The notes below the pieces were generated by a model. That model was not told the origin of the DNA and did no database searches. It saw only the letters and a program-made list of their open reading frames with translations. Made by a program: the position numbers and the translations under genes. A stretch of 64,000 nt of DNA from RYN-230 sp036509255. GTDB lineage: Bacteria; Actinomycetota; Actinomycetes; Streptosporangiales; Streptosporangiaceae. This document shows, one piece after another, positions 16,281-24,448 of this stretch. The DNA lies in the NCBI GenBank assembly GCA_036509255.1, contig DATCFY010000039.1, positions 7,243-71,242 of the forward strand, given 5' to 3'. Each line of letters opens with the position of its first letter. The first letter of the stretch is position 1.

Positions 16281-16790
16281 TTACGGACGGTGATCAAGAT
16301 TCTTTTCTGCGTGGCCGGCGAGGCTCCGGGCCGCTGCTGCGCGCCGCCAGGCCGCGACCGCCAGCCCGAGCGACAGCAGGAGGATCACCATGCCGTCCAG
16401 CGCGTGCGCGCCGCCCACCCACTTGTTGCTGTCCCCCGCGGCGGCCAGCACCGTCTGCGCCACCACGACCAGCAGCGCGAGCAGGAAAGTGGCCAGCACG
16501 GCGCGCACCGACTTCCACGCGGCAAGCGCCAGGATGAGCAGGATGATCGACACGATCATCAGCACGCTGCCCCAGGCGCGGTGCGGGTCGAAGCTGCTCG
16601 CCTTGGCCACCTTCCTGGCGTTGATCCCGAACACGCCGACGCCCGCCAGGTACACCTGGACCAGCACGCCCAGCACGAAGAACGCGATCAGGTAGCGGTA
16701 GGCGGCGCCGGCGGCGCGCCGGGCCGCGCCCGGCTGGGTGCGAGTCGCCGGCAGTGGCCCGGCGCTTGTTGTCTCTGGCTTCGTTGTCAT
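16281..16790 (-). CDS. Four-helix membrane protein of the DUF6220 type
   Basis: The 169-residue protein has a Thr/Pro-rich cytoplasmic start and then four hydrophobic helices (YRYLIAFFVLGVLVQVYLAG, VLMIVSIILLILALAAW, VLATFLLALLVVVAQTVLAA, LDGMVILLLSLGLAVAAW). The pattern H-R-A-W-G after helix 1 and G-A-H-A-L-D-G before helix 4 matches DUF6220 as I know it. Function is unknown. AGGAGG lies close before the ATG. The gene is divergent from the B12 riboswitch operon. Confidence 0.7.
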   Translation of the reverse strand: MTTKPETTSAGPLPATRTQPGAARRAAGAAYRYLIAFFVLGVLVQVYLAGVGVFGINARKVAKASSFDPHRAWGSVLMIVSIILLILALAAWKSVRAVLATFLLALLVVVAQTVLAAAGDSNKWVGGAHALDGMVILLLSLGLAVAAWRRAAAARSLAGHAEKNLDHRP

Positions 16791-17004
16791 GGTCCCCTCC
16801 TGATCCCGTGACCCTTGCCACGGGCTCAGTGTTGACCCTGACCGTCCGGAAAAGCGTTACGGAAAAGTCCCGCTCTAACGGCGCCGCGACGACGAATTCC
16901 GGGGCAGCCGCGGGCATGCCTCTGCCGCCGGCCGGCGGGTGCGGCTAGCGGCTCCAGCCGCCGCGGAACCGCCGGCCCGGCGGCGTCGGCATCCTGGCGA
17001 GTCT

Positions 17005-17140
17005 GCGGTAAGGTACGCCCAGTCCCGGGTGGCCCGGGACGGTGTGGAGCCCAGCGAAGCCGGTGTGATCCCGGCGCTGTCCCGCAACGGTGATGCCCTG
17101 GTCGGTGAGACCAGCCAGGGATGAGCCCGGACGCCTGGCC
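17005..17140 (+). promoter_or_regulatory. Cobalamin riboswitch aptamer
   Basis: The conserved core is present in order: GCGAAGCCGGTGTGATCCCG (from 17054), then GCTGTCCCGCAACGGT, a hairpin CTGGTC-GGTGA-GACCAG, and the closing B12-box-like AGCCCGGACGCCTGG ending near 17138. A hairpin GTCCCGGG/CCCGGGAC precedes the core. It controls the btuF-btuC-btuD genes downstream. Boundaries are approximate. The gap between the DUF6220 start (16791) and the aptamer contains no gene that I can support. Confidence 0.87.
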
Positions 17141-17216
17141 CATGCCGACGTACTGTCCTCGGCAGAAGGACGGTTCGTCCGGGACCCCGGCCGGGGCCCT
17201 GCGGCGGGCCCAACCC

Positions 17217-17236
17217 TCCTCCAGGCCCACGGAGGA
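17217..17236 (+). promoter_or_regulatory. Shine-Dalgarno sequestering hairpin of the B12 riboswitch
   Basis: TCCTCC (17217-17222) is perfectly complementary to GGAGGA (17231-17236), the ribosome-binding site of btuF, with an 8-nt loop. This is the expected expression platform of a translational riboswitch: B12 binding would favour the closed hairpin. The switching itself is inference. Confidence 0.65.
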
Positions 17237-17240
17237 TGAC

Positions 17241-18212
17241 ATGCGGTCTCTCACCCGCCGCCTTCCGGTGCTCGCGGCGCTAGCCGCGCTCACCGTGACC
17301 GCGGCCGCCTGCGGCAGCACCCAGGCGAACAACGCGAGTTCCACGACAGACGGAAGCACGGTCGGTGCCGCGAAAACAGCGGGCTTCCCGGTCTCCCTCG
17401 CCGCGGCCAACGGGACGGTGAAGGTGGCGTCCCGGCCGACCGCGATCGTGTCGCTCTCCCCCACCGCGACCGAGATGCTGTACGCGATCGGCGCCGGCAG
17501 CCAGGTCAAGGCGGTGGACTCGCTGTCGGACTACCCGCCCCAGGCGCCCCGCACCAAGCTGTCCGCCTACCAGCCTAACGTCGAGGCGATCGCGGCGGAA
17601 AAGCCAGACCTGGTCGTAGAGTCGGGCGACACCGGGCAGCTGACCAAGCACCTCGCCGCGTTCTCGATCCCGGTCCTCGAGCTGCCCGCGCCGGCCAAGC
17701 TCGCCGGGGAGTACGCGGAGCTGGATCAGCTCGGCCGGGCCACCGGGCATCTCGCCCAGGCCCAGCAGGAGGTGACCAGGCTGCGCACCAAGCTGCACCA
17801 GATCGCCACCGCGGCGCCGCACCACGCCAGGCCGCTGACCTACTACTACGAGCTGGACCAGACCTACTACTCGGTGACCTCGTCCACGTTCGTGGGCCAG
17901 CTGCTCTCGCTGCTCGGCATGAAGAGCATCGCGGATCAGGCGTCCGGTGCGGCCAAATCGGGCGGCTACCCGCAGCTGTCGGCGGAGTACATCCTCAAGG
18001 CCAACCCGGACTACATCATCCTGGCCGACACCCTGTGCTGTCATCAGGACGCCGCCAGCGTGGCCAAGCGACCCGGCTGGTCCAGCCTGGCCGCGGTCAA
18101 GGCCGGCCACATCATCGGGCTCAACGACGACATCGCCTCCCGGTGGGGGCCGCGGGTCACTGACTTGCTGCAGACCGTTGAGACGGCGATCGCCAAGGGC
18201 GGCAGCGGGTGA
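17241..18212 (+). CDS. btuF: Cobalamin ABC transporter substrate-binding lipoprotein
   Basis: The 323-residue lipoprotein has an N-terminal signal and lipobox (LTVTAAACGS). A TroA/BtuF-fold periplasmic-binding domain follows (ATEMLYAIGAGSQVKAVDSL, then NVEAIAAEKPDLVVESGDTG). The B12 riboswitch directly upstream identifies the ligand as a cobamide or related corrinoid rather than a siderophore. Start at ATG 17241 behind GGAGG; an in-frame upstream start would run through the riboswitch. The stop overlaps the permease start (GTGA). Confidence 0.9.
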   Translation: MRSLTRRLPVLAALAALTVTAAACGSTQANNASSTTDGSTVGAAKTAGFPVSLAAANGTVKVASRPTAIVSLSPTATEMLYAIGAGSQVKAVDSLSDYPPQAPRTKLSAYQPNVEAIAAEKPDLVVESGDTGQLTKHLAAFSIPVLELPAPAKLAGEYAELDQLGRATGHLAQAQQEVTRLRTKLHQIATAAPHHARPLTYYYELDQTYYSVTSSTFVGQLLSLLGMKSIADQASGAAKSGGYPQLSAEYILKANPDYIILADTLCCHQDAASVAKRPGWSSLAAVKAGHIIGLNDDIASRWGPRVTDLLQTVETAIAKGGSG

Positions 18213-19453
18213 AGTCGGCCGCGCGCGGCGGGGCCGGGTCGCCGGCGGGCCAGGCGCCCGGCAGCAAGGCACCGGCCAGCGCCGCACAGGCCAGCGCCGC
18301 ACTGGCCCGCCCGGCAGGCGCCGGGCCGGCCACGTCCCCTACCCGGACGGCCGCCGGCTGCGCCACCACCACCACCCGCACCACTACCACCGGCACCCGC
18401 ACCACTACCACCGGCCGCGCCGCGCGTGCCATCCTGGTGGCCTCCGCCCTGCTCCTGATCGCGCTGGCCGTGGGCGTGTGCGTCGGCCCGGCCGGGCTTT
18501 CCCTCCCGGATGTGGCGGGAGCCCTGCTGACCAGGCTGCCCTGGCATCCGGCGGTGACCGTGCCCGCGATCGACACGGCCATCGTCTGGCAGATCCGGCT
18601 GCCCCGGGTGGTACTCGGCGCGCTGGTGGGGGCCATGCTGGCCGGCGGCGGTGCCGCGTACCAGGGCGTGTTCCGCAACCCCCTGGCCGACCCCTATCTG
18701 CTCGGCGTGGCGGCCGGGGGCGGGCTGGGCGCCACCATTGTCATCGTCACGGGCGGCAGCCCGGCACTGCTGCCCCCGGCCGCGTTCCTCGGCGCGGCAG
18801 CCGCCGTCACGCTGACCTACCTGCTGGGCGCCGGGGCCGGCCGCGCCCCGTCCGGCGGCGGCCGTGGGCTGGGCAGCGGGACCGGGTCCATCCTGCTGGC
18901 CGGGGTGGCCGTGGCGGCGCTGCTCACCGCGGTGCAGACGTACCTGCAGCAGGAGCACTCCCAGACGCTGCAGGCCGTGTACTCGTGGATCCTGGGCGGC
19001 CTGTCCCTGGCCACCTGGTCGGACATCACGATGATCCTGCCGTACGTGATCGTGGCGGCCGGGATCCTGCTGGCCCACCGGCGGCTGCTCGACGTGCTGC
19101 GGATCGGCGAGACCGAGGCGGGCAGCCTCGGGGTGGATGTGGCCCGGCTGCGGCTGACCGTGGTCATGGCGGCCACTCTCGGCACCGCCGCGGCGGTCTC
19201 GGTGAGCGGGCTGATCGGCTTCGTCGGCATCATCGTCCCGCACGCGGTGCGGCTGACCGCCGGGGCGAGCTACCGGATCGTGCTGCCCGTGTCGATGATC
19301 GGCGGGGCGGCGTTCCTGGTCCTGGCCGACGTGCTGGCCCGCACCGTGCAATCCCCTGACGAGGTGCCCATCGGCGTGATCACCGCCCTGGCCGGCGCGC
19401 CCTTCTTCCTTTTTATCCTGCACAGCCGCAGAGCGCGGCAGGAGCTCGCATGA
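18209..19453 (+). CDS. btuC: Cobalamin ABC transporter permease, FecCD/BtuC family
   Basis: This permease of 414 residues has the FecCD-family pattern: about ten membrane helices, the motif IRLPRVVLGALVGAMLAGGG and GVAAGGGLGA, and the closing LSVSGLIGFVGIIVPH-like segment (VSGLIGFVGIIVPHAVR). The first 75 residues are unusual: an Ala/Gly/Pro-rich stretch and then TTTTRTTTTGTRTTTTG, encoded by a 21-bp tandem repeat at 18375-18415. That extension is cytoplasmic and dispensable-looking; a later start cannot be excluded, but the GTGA overlap favours this one. Confidence 0.88.
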   Translation: MKSAARGGAGSPAGQAPGSKAPASAAQASAALARPAGAGPATSPTRTAAGCATTTTRTTTTGTRTTTTGRAARAILVASALLLIALAVGVCVGPAGLSLPDVAGALLTRLPWHPAVTVPAIDTAIVWQIRLPRVVLGALVGAMLAGGGAAYQGVFRNPLADPYLLGVAAGGGLGATIVIVTGGSPALLPPAAFLGAAAAVTLTYLLGAGAGRAPSGGGRGLGSGTGSILLAGVAVAALLTAVQTYLQQEHSQTLQAVYSWILGGLSLATWSDITMILPYVIVAAGILLAHRRLLDVLRIGETEAGSLGVDVARLRLTVVMAATLGTAAAVSVSGLIGFVGIIVPHAVRLTAGASYRIVLPVSMIGGAAFLVLADVLARTVQSPDEVPIGVITALAGAPFFLFILHSRRARQELA

Positions 19454-19517
19454 GCTGCACCGCCCGGCCCCGCGCCTTCACATCCGTCCACGCCCGGTGC
19501 GCGGGACGGGAGCTGGC

Positions 19518-20327
19518 GTGATCAGCTTCGAGCAGGTCGGCGTCCGGTACGGCAGCGCGCAGGCGCTGGCTGAGGTCAGCGAGCAGGTCCCGGCCGGCCA
19601 GTGGCTGGGCATCATCGGCCGCAACGGAACCGGCAAGTCGACCCTCCTTCGCGCCGCCGCGAGACTCGTGGGGCATGAGGGGACGATAACCATCGGCGGG
19701 CAGCCGACCGCCAGGATGAGCCGGCGTTCGCTGGCCCGGATGGTCGCGTATGTGCCCCAGCTTCCCGAACTGCCCCCGGACATGACGGCCCTGGATTACG
19801 TCCTCCTGGGCCGGACCCCGCACATCGGCTACCTGCGCACCGAGACCCAGGGCGACCGGGACATCTGCGCCGGGCTGCTGGACCGGATGGATCTGGGCCC
19901 GATGGCCGGGCGCACGCTCGGCACCCTGTCCGGTGGCGAGCTGCAGCGGGCGGTGCTGGCCCGGGCCCTGGCCCAGGAGGCGCCGGTGCTGCTGCTCGAC
20001 GAGCCGACCAGCGCGCTGGACCTGGGCCGACGGGTAGCGGCCCTGGAACTGGTGGATGAGCTGCGCCGGGAGCGGTCGCTGACCGTGCTGTCGGTGGTGC
20101 ACGACCTGACGCTGGCCGGGCAGTTCGCCGACCGGCTACTGCTGCTGGACGACGGCCGGGTGGCGGTCGCCGGGGACCCGGCCAGCGTCCTGCGCGACGA
20201 GGTGCTGGCCCGTCACTTCGGGGTGGGCCTGCACGTGCTGACCACCCCGGAGGGCGAACGGGTCGTGGTGAGCTCGCGGAGCGGGGTCAACCCGGGTGCG
20301 GTCAAACCCCCAGTTCCCGGCCGATGA
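19518..20327 (+). CDS. btuD: Cobalamin ABC transporter ATP-binding protein
   Basis: The 269-residue ATPase has a complete motif set: Walker A GRNGTGKST, Q-loop in VPQLPELP, signature LSGGELQR, Walker B VLLLDEP and the switch His in VVHDLTLA. It would energise the BtuC-type channel. GTG 19518 is preceded by GGGAG; a GTG 21 bp upstream lacks an RBS. Its 3' end overlaps the convergent acyl-CoA dehydrogenase gene by 26 bp. Confidence 0.9.
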   Translation: MISFEQVGVRYGSAQALAEVSEQVPAGQWLGIIGRNGTGKSTLLRAAARLVGHEGTITIGGQPTARMSRRSLARMVAYVPQLPELPPDMTALDYVLLGRTPHIGYLRTETQGDRDICAGLLDRMDLGPMAGRTLGTLSGGELQRAVLARALAQEAPVLLLDEPTSALDLGRRVAALELVDELRRERSLTVLSVVHDLTLAGQFADRLLLLDDGRVAVAGDPASVLRDEVLARHFGVGLHVLTTPEGERVVVSSRSGVNPGAVKPPVPGR

Positions 20328-21444
20328 TCTCCTTCATGATCTCGGTGGTCCCGCCGAAGATCGTCTGTACCCGGCTGTCGGCGAACGCCCGGGCCACCGG
20401 GTACTCGGCCATGTAGCCGTAGCCGCCGTACAGCTGCAGGCACCGGTCCACGACCCGGTTGCACAGCTCGGTGTCCCACCACTTGACCATGGACGCGTCA
20501 GTGTTGGACAGCTCGCCGTCGGTGTGCTGCAGCACCGCCCGGTCGGTGAACGCGCGGGCCACGGCCAGCTCGGTGGCCATCTCGGCGAGCACGAAACGGT
20601 TGTGCTGGAAGCTGCCGATGGGACGGCCGAAGGCCTGCCGCTGCTGGCAGTAGGCCAGCGTGTCCTCGAAGACCTTCTCCGCGGCCGCCAGCGCGGTCGC
20701 GCCGATGGCCACCCGCTCCCGGGGCAGGTTCTGCATCAGCGCGACGAACCCGCCACCCTCCTCGCCGAGCAAGTTGCGGGCGGGCACGGGCACGTCGGAG
20801 AAGAACAGTTCCGAGGTGTCCTGGGCGTGCATGCCGACTTTCTCCAGGTTCCGGCCCCGCTCGAAGCCGGGCATCCCGCGCTCCACCACGAGCAGGCTGA
20901 TCCCGCGGTGCCTGGCGTCGGGGTCGGTCCGGGCCACCACGATGACCAGGTCGGCTAGCTGCCCGTTGGAAATGAAGGTCTTCTGGCCGTTGAGTATGTA
21001 GGCGTCCCCGTCGCGGACCGCGGTCGTCCGGATGCCCTGCAGGTCACTGCCCGCACCAGGCTCGCTCATCGCGATGGCCGTGATGATCTCGCCCGAGCAG
21101 TACCCCGGCAGCCAGCGGTCCCGCTGCTCCGGAGTGCACAGCCGCAGGAGGTACTGGCCGTTGATGTCGTTGTGCACCGCAAAGCCGGGACCGGTGGCCC
21201 CGGCCCGGGCCAGCTCCTCGTCGAGGATCAGGTAGAAGCGATAGTCAGGGTTGCCCCCGCCGCCGTACTTCTCGTCCACGTCGATGCCGAGCAGGCCAGC
21301 CCGCCCGGCGGCCAGCCAGACGTCGCGGGACACCACTCCGTCCCGCTCCCACTGGTCGTGGTGCGGAGTCACTTCCCGGGCGATGAACTCCCGCACCATC
21401 TCCCGGAACGCGTCGTGGTCGGGGGTGAAGATATCGCGGTCCAT
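20302..21444 (-). CDS. Acyl-CoA dehydrogenase
   Basis: This FAD-dependent dehydrogenase of 380 residues belongs to the long-chain-type branch. Residues near 130 (AIAMSEPGAGSDLQGI) form the FAD/substrate loop, followed by LNGQKTFISNGQLADL. The C-terminal four-helix domain contains QLYGGYGYMAEYPVARAFAD and ends FGGTTEIMKEIIGREL. It oxidises acyl-CoA to enoyl-CoA, passing electrons to ETF. It stands alone, without other beta-oxidation genes, so chain length is unknown. Confidence 0.92.
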   Translation of the reverse strand: MDRDIFTPDHDAFREMVREFIAREVTPHHDQWERDGVVSRDVWLAAGRAGLLGIDVDEKYGGGGNPDYRFYLILDEELARAGATGPGFAVHNDINGQYLLRLCTPEQRDRWLPGYCSGEIITAIAMSEPGAGSDLQGIRTTAVRDGDAYILNGQKTFISNGQLADLVIVVARTDPDARHRGISLLVVERGMPGFERGRNLEKVGMHAQDTSELFFSDVPVPARNLLGEEGGGFVALMQNLPRERVAIGATALAAAEKVFEDTLAYCQQRQAFGRPIGSFQHNRFVLAEMATELAVARAFTDRAVLQHTDGELSNTDASMVKWWDTELCNRVVDRCLQLYGGYGYMAEYPVARAFADSRVQTIFGGTTEIMKEIIGRELGV

Positions 21445-21499
21445 ACCGCTGCCTCGTTCCCTCGGGCCGTCCCGGCCGCCTGGGTCCCTGCCGACCCGG

Positions 21500-22012
21500 T
21501 TAGGCGGCGGTGGATTCCGGAAGGTAGGCGGCCCACAGGGGATCGCCGTCGTTGGCCGCGCCGATCAGCCGCCAGTGCGCGCCGCGCGGCGCAGCCGGGA
21601 TCCGGTTCATCTCCCAGCCCAGTTCCTCGATCAGCCGGTCGGCCTTGCTGTGGTTGCAGCGCATGCACGAGGCCACGCAGTTCTCCCAGGCATGGGGGCC
21701 GCCGCGGCTGCGCGGGATGACGTGATCGATGGTCTCGGCCTTGCGGCCACAGTACGCGCACAGGTAGTTGTCCCGGCGCATCAGCGCACCCCGGGTCAGC
21801 GGAACCCGGCTGCGATGCGGAATCCGGACGTACCGGCGCAGTCTGATCACCGAGGGCGTGACGATGATCATCGAGGAGGAACGCAACAAAGCACCCTCCG
21901 CATCGTCGTGCACGACTTCAGCCTTCTCGCCCAGGACCAGGCACACCGCACGCCGCAGGCCGACCGTGGTCAACGGCTCATATGTCACGTTGAGCAGCAG
22001 TACCCGTCGCAA
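21500..22012 (-). CDS. HNH endonuclease family protein
   Basis: The 170-residue protein has an N-terminal part beginning LLLNVTYEPLTTVGLRRAV and a C-terminal HNH domain: two C-x2-C zinc knuckles (CAYC and CMRC) around the catalytic IDHVIPRSRGG and the Asn of WENCVASC. Single-copy genes of this kind are widespread in actinobacteria, with no established function. I placed the start at TTG 22012 because AGGAGG lies 5 nt upstream and the residues that follow match the usual family start; no ATG or GTG in frame is close. The frame is open far upstream, but that is a shadow of the peptidase gene. Confidence 0.85.
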   Translation of the reverse strand: MRRVLLLNVTYEPLTTVGLRRAVCLVLGEKAEVVHDDAEGALLRSSSMIIVTPSVIRLRRYVRIPHRSRVPLTRGALMRRDNYLCAYCGRKAETIDHVIPRSRGGPHAWENCVASCMRCNHSKADRLIEELGWEMNRIPAAPRGAHWRLIGAANDGDPLWAAYLPESTAA

Positions 22013-22181
22013 GCCCGCCTCCTGCCTGGTGCGGTAGCAAGCACTAGTGTGCCGCGCCAGCCCCTGTGAGTCCAGGTAGGGCCCCTGGGGTTCGAGGGAA
22101 GCACCACGTGCGAGCCAGTCACAGCGTAACTGGCGTTGCCCGCACAGACATAACGCCGGCGTGGCGAGATCCCAAAAATGT

Positions 22182-22231
22182 CCGCGTCCGCCCCGGACGC
22201 GGCGGACAGCGGGCTCGCTTAGGGTGCGATC
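22182..22231 (+). promoter_or_regulatory. Leaderless-type promoter and hairpin before the peptidase gene
   Basis: TAGGGT (22220-22225) lies 6 nt before the ATG, the spacing of leaderless actinobacterial promoters. Just upstream, CCGCGTCCG (22182-22190) pairs with CGGACGCGG (22194-22202), a possible operator in the -35 zone. Confidence 0.4.
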
Positions 22232-24400
22232 ATGACTGCCTCCGGCTCCCCCACGACACCCGCGGCTGAGCCGGCCCCGGGGTATCCCGCCGTCCGCCGC
22301 GCCGACCTCGTCGAGGATCTGCACGGCCAGCGCGTCCCCGACCCGTACCGCTGGCTGGAGGACGCGGCGGGCGCCGAAACCCGGGAGTGGCTGCAGGCCC
22401 AGGACACGCTGTGGACCAGCGCGGAGAGCGGGCTGCCCGGGCGCTCCCGGCTGGCGGCCCGGATGCAGGAACTGATGGCCGCCGGGTACGCCGGCGCGCC
22501 GGTCTGGCGCGGGTCGCGGCAGTTCTTCATGCGCCGCCTGCCCGGGCAGGAACATGGCGTGCTGCTGACGGCCGCGCCCGGGCAGCCGGACCGGGTGCTC
22601 GTCGACCCGGCCGCCCTGGACCCGGCCGGGCTGACCACGCTCGATTCCTGGCAGCCGGACAAGGAGGGCCGGCTGCTCGCCTACCAGCTGTCCTGCGGCG
22701 GAGACGAGGAGTCGGAACTGCGGGTGCTGGACGTCGTGTCCGGCGAGCAGGCAGACGGCCCGATCGGCCGCTGCCGGTACTCCCCGGTGGCCTGGCTGCC
22801 GGGCGGCAAGGCCTTCTATTACGTCCGCAAGCTCCCGCCCGACCAGGTCCCGCCGGGCGAGGAGCAGTTTCACCGGCGGGTGTACCTGCACACGGTCGGC
22901 ACTTCCGCCGACGAGGACGCGGCGATCTTCGGCGAGGACCGGGACAAGACGAACTACTACGGCGTCTCGGTCAGCCGGGACGGCCGCTGGCTGGTGATCT
23001 CGGCCGCCCAGGGCACCGCCCCCCGCGACGACGTGTGGCTGGCCGATCTGACCGCCTCCGGGCCTGCCAGCCCGCTGCTCCACGTGGTGCAGGAGGGCGT
23101 GGACGCCCGGACCGGGCTGCACGTGGGCCGGGACGGCCGGCTGTACGTGTTCACCGACGCGGGCGCGCCGCGCGGCCGGCTGGCGGTGGCGGATCCGGCC
23201 CAGCCGGACCAGGCCCACTGGCGCGATCTGATCGGCCAGGACCCGACCGCGATCCTGAACGATTACGCCATCCTGGACGGCGCCGAACTCGGCCGGCCGG
23301 TCCTGGTCGCCGCCTGGACCAGGCACGCGATCAGCGAGATCACCGTGCACGACCTGGCCACCGGCGAGCGGACCGCGACGGTGGCCCTGCCCGGCACCGG
23401 CCACGCGGGTGACGCCGCCCGGCTGGGGACCACCGGAGGCATCAGGGCGCGGCCGGAAGGCGGCCACGAGGCCTGGTTCGCTTACACCGACAACACCACG
23501 CCCACCACCATCTACCGCTACGACGCCCGCAGCGGCGAGATCTCCCGCTGGGCCCAGGCCCCGGGCGCGGTCGAGGTGCCGGATGTGCGCACCCGCCAGG
23601 TCACGTTCGCCTCCCAGGACGGCACCGAGGTCCGGATGCTGGTCATCAGCGCCGGAGACGAGGGCCCGGACGGCCACCCCGAGCAGCCCCGGCCGACGAT
23701 CCTGTACGGCTACGGAGGGTTCGGCATCAGCATGGCGCCGGCCTACTCCGCCTCCGTCCTGGCCTGGGTGGAAGCCGGCGGCGTGTACGCGATCGCGGCG
23801 CTGCGCGGTGGCGGCGAGGAGGGCGAGGACTGGCACAGGGCCGGCATGCGCGGCCACAAGCAGTCCGTGTTCGACGACTTCCACGCGGCGGCGGAGGCGC
23901 TCATCGCCGGTGGCTGGACCACCCCTGGGCAGCTCGGCATCTCCGGCGGCTCGAACGGCGGGCTGCTGGTCGGGGCGGCGCTCACCCAGCGACCGGACCT
24001 GTACCGGGCCGTAGTCTGCTCGGCCCCGCTGCTGGACATGGTGCGGTACGAGCGGTTCGGGCTCGGCCAGACCTGGAACGACGAGTACGGCACCGCCGCG
24101 GCCCCGGCCGAACTGGCCTGGCTGCTCGGCTACTCGCCGTACCACCGGGTGCAGCCCGGCACCAGGTACCCGGCCACGCTGTTCACCGTCTTCGACAACG
24201 ACACCCGCGTCGACCCGGTGCACGCGTGGAAGATGTGCGCGGCGCTGCAGCACGCCACCTCCGCGCCGTGGCCTGAGCGCCCGATCCTGCTCCGCCGGGA
24301 GCGGGAGGTGGGCCACGGGGCGCGCGCGGTCAGCCGGTCGGTCACGCTGTCCGCGGACACCCTGGCCTTCCTCGCCGCCCAGACCGGACTGAGGCTCTGA
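22232..24400 (+). CDS. Prolyl oligopeptidase family serine peptidase (S9A)
   Basis: This cytoplasmic peptidase of 722 residues has no signal peptide. The N-terminus YPAVRRADLVEDLHGQRVPD and DPYRWLEDA are S9A hallmarks. The middle is a beta-propeller that filters substrates. The catalytic alpha/beta-hydrolase domain has the Ser in ISGGSNGGLL (near residue 572), the Asp in DNDTRVDPVHAW and the His in VGHGAR. It cleaves short peptides after proline. Length and motifs are complete, so it should be active. Confidence 0.92.
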   Translation: MTASGSPTTPAAEPAPGYPAVRRADLVEDLHGQRVPDPYRWLEDAAGAETREWLQAQDTLWTSAESGLPGRSRLAARMQELMAAGYAGAPVWRGSRQFFMRRLPGQEHGVLLTAAPGQPDRVLVDPAALDPAGLTTLDSWQPDKEGRLLAYQLSCGGDEESELRVLDVVSGEQADGPIGRCRYSPVAWLPGGKAFYYVRKLPPDQVPPGEEQFHRRVYLHTVGTSADEDAAIFGEDRDKTNYYGVSVSRDGRWLVISAAQGTAPRDDVWLADLTASGPASPLLHVVQEGVDARTGLHVGRDGRLYVFTDAGAPRGRLAVADPAQPDQAHWRDLIGQDPTAILNDYAILDGAELGRPVLVAAWTRHAISEITVHDLATGERTATVALPGTGHAGDAARLGTTGGIRARPEGGHEAWFAYTDNTTPTTIYRYDARSGEISRWAQAPGAVEVPDVRTRQVTFASQDGTEVRMLVISAGDEGPDGHPEQPRPTILYGYGGFGISMAPAYSASVLAWVEAGGVYAIAALRGGGEEGEDWHRAGMRGHKQSVFDDFHAAAEALIAGGWTTPGQLGISGGSNGGLLVGAALTQRPDLYRAVVCSAPLLDMVRYERFGLGQTWNDEYGTAAAPAELAWLLGYSPYHRVQPGTRYPATLFTVFDNDTRVDPVHAWKMCAALQHATSAPWPERPILLRREREVGHGARAVSRSVTLSADTLAFLAAQTGLRL

Positions 24401-24448
24401 ACCCGGAGACCACGGAACCCTGCCGCCCGGAATCCAGCCGGCCGGGGC

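Noticed and set aside
21500..24316. 938-residue minus-strand frame through the prolyl oligopeptidase gene
   Set aside because: Only the last 170 codons (HNH protein, TTG start with strong RBS) are real; the rest is an antisense shadow of a clear S9A peptidase.
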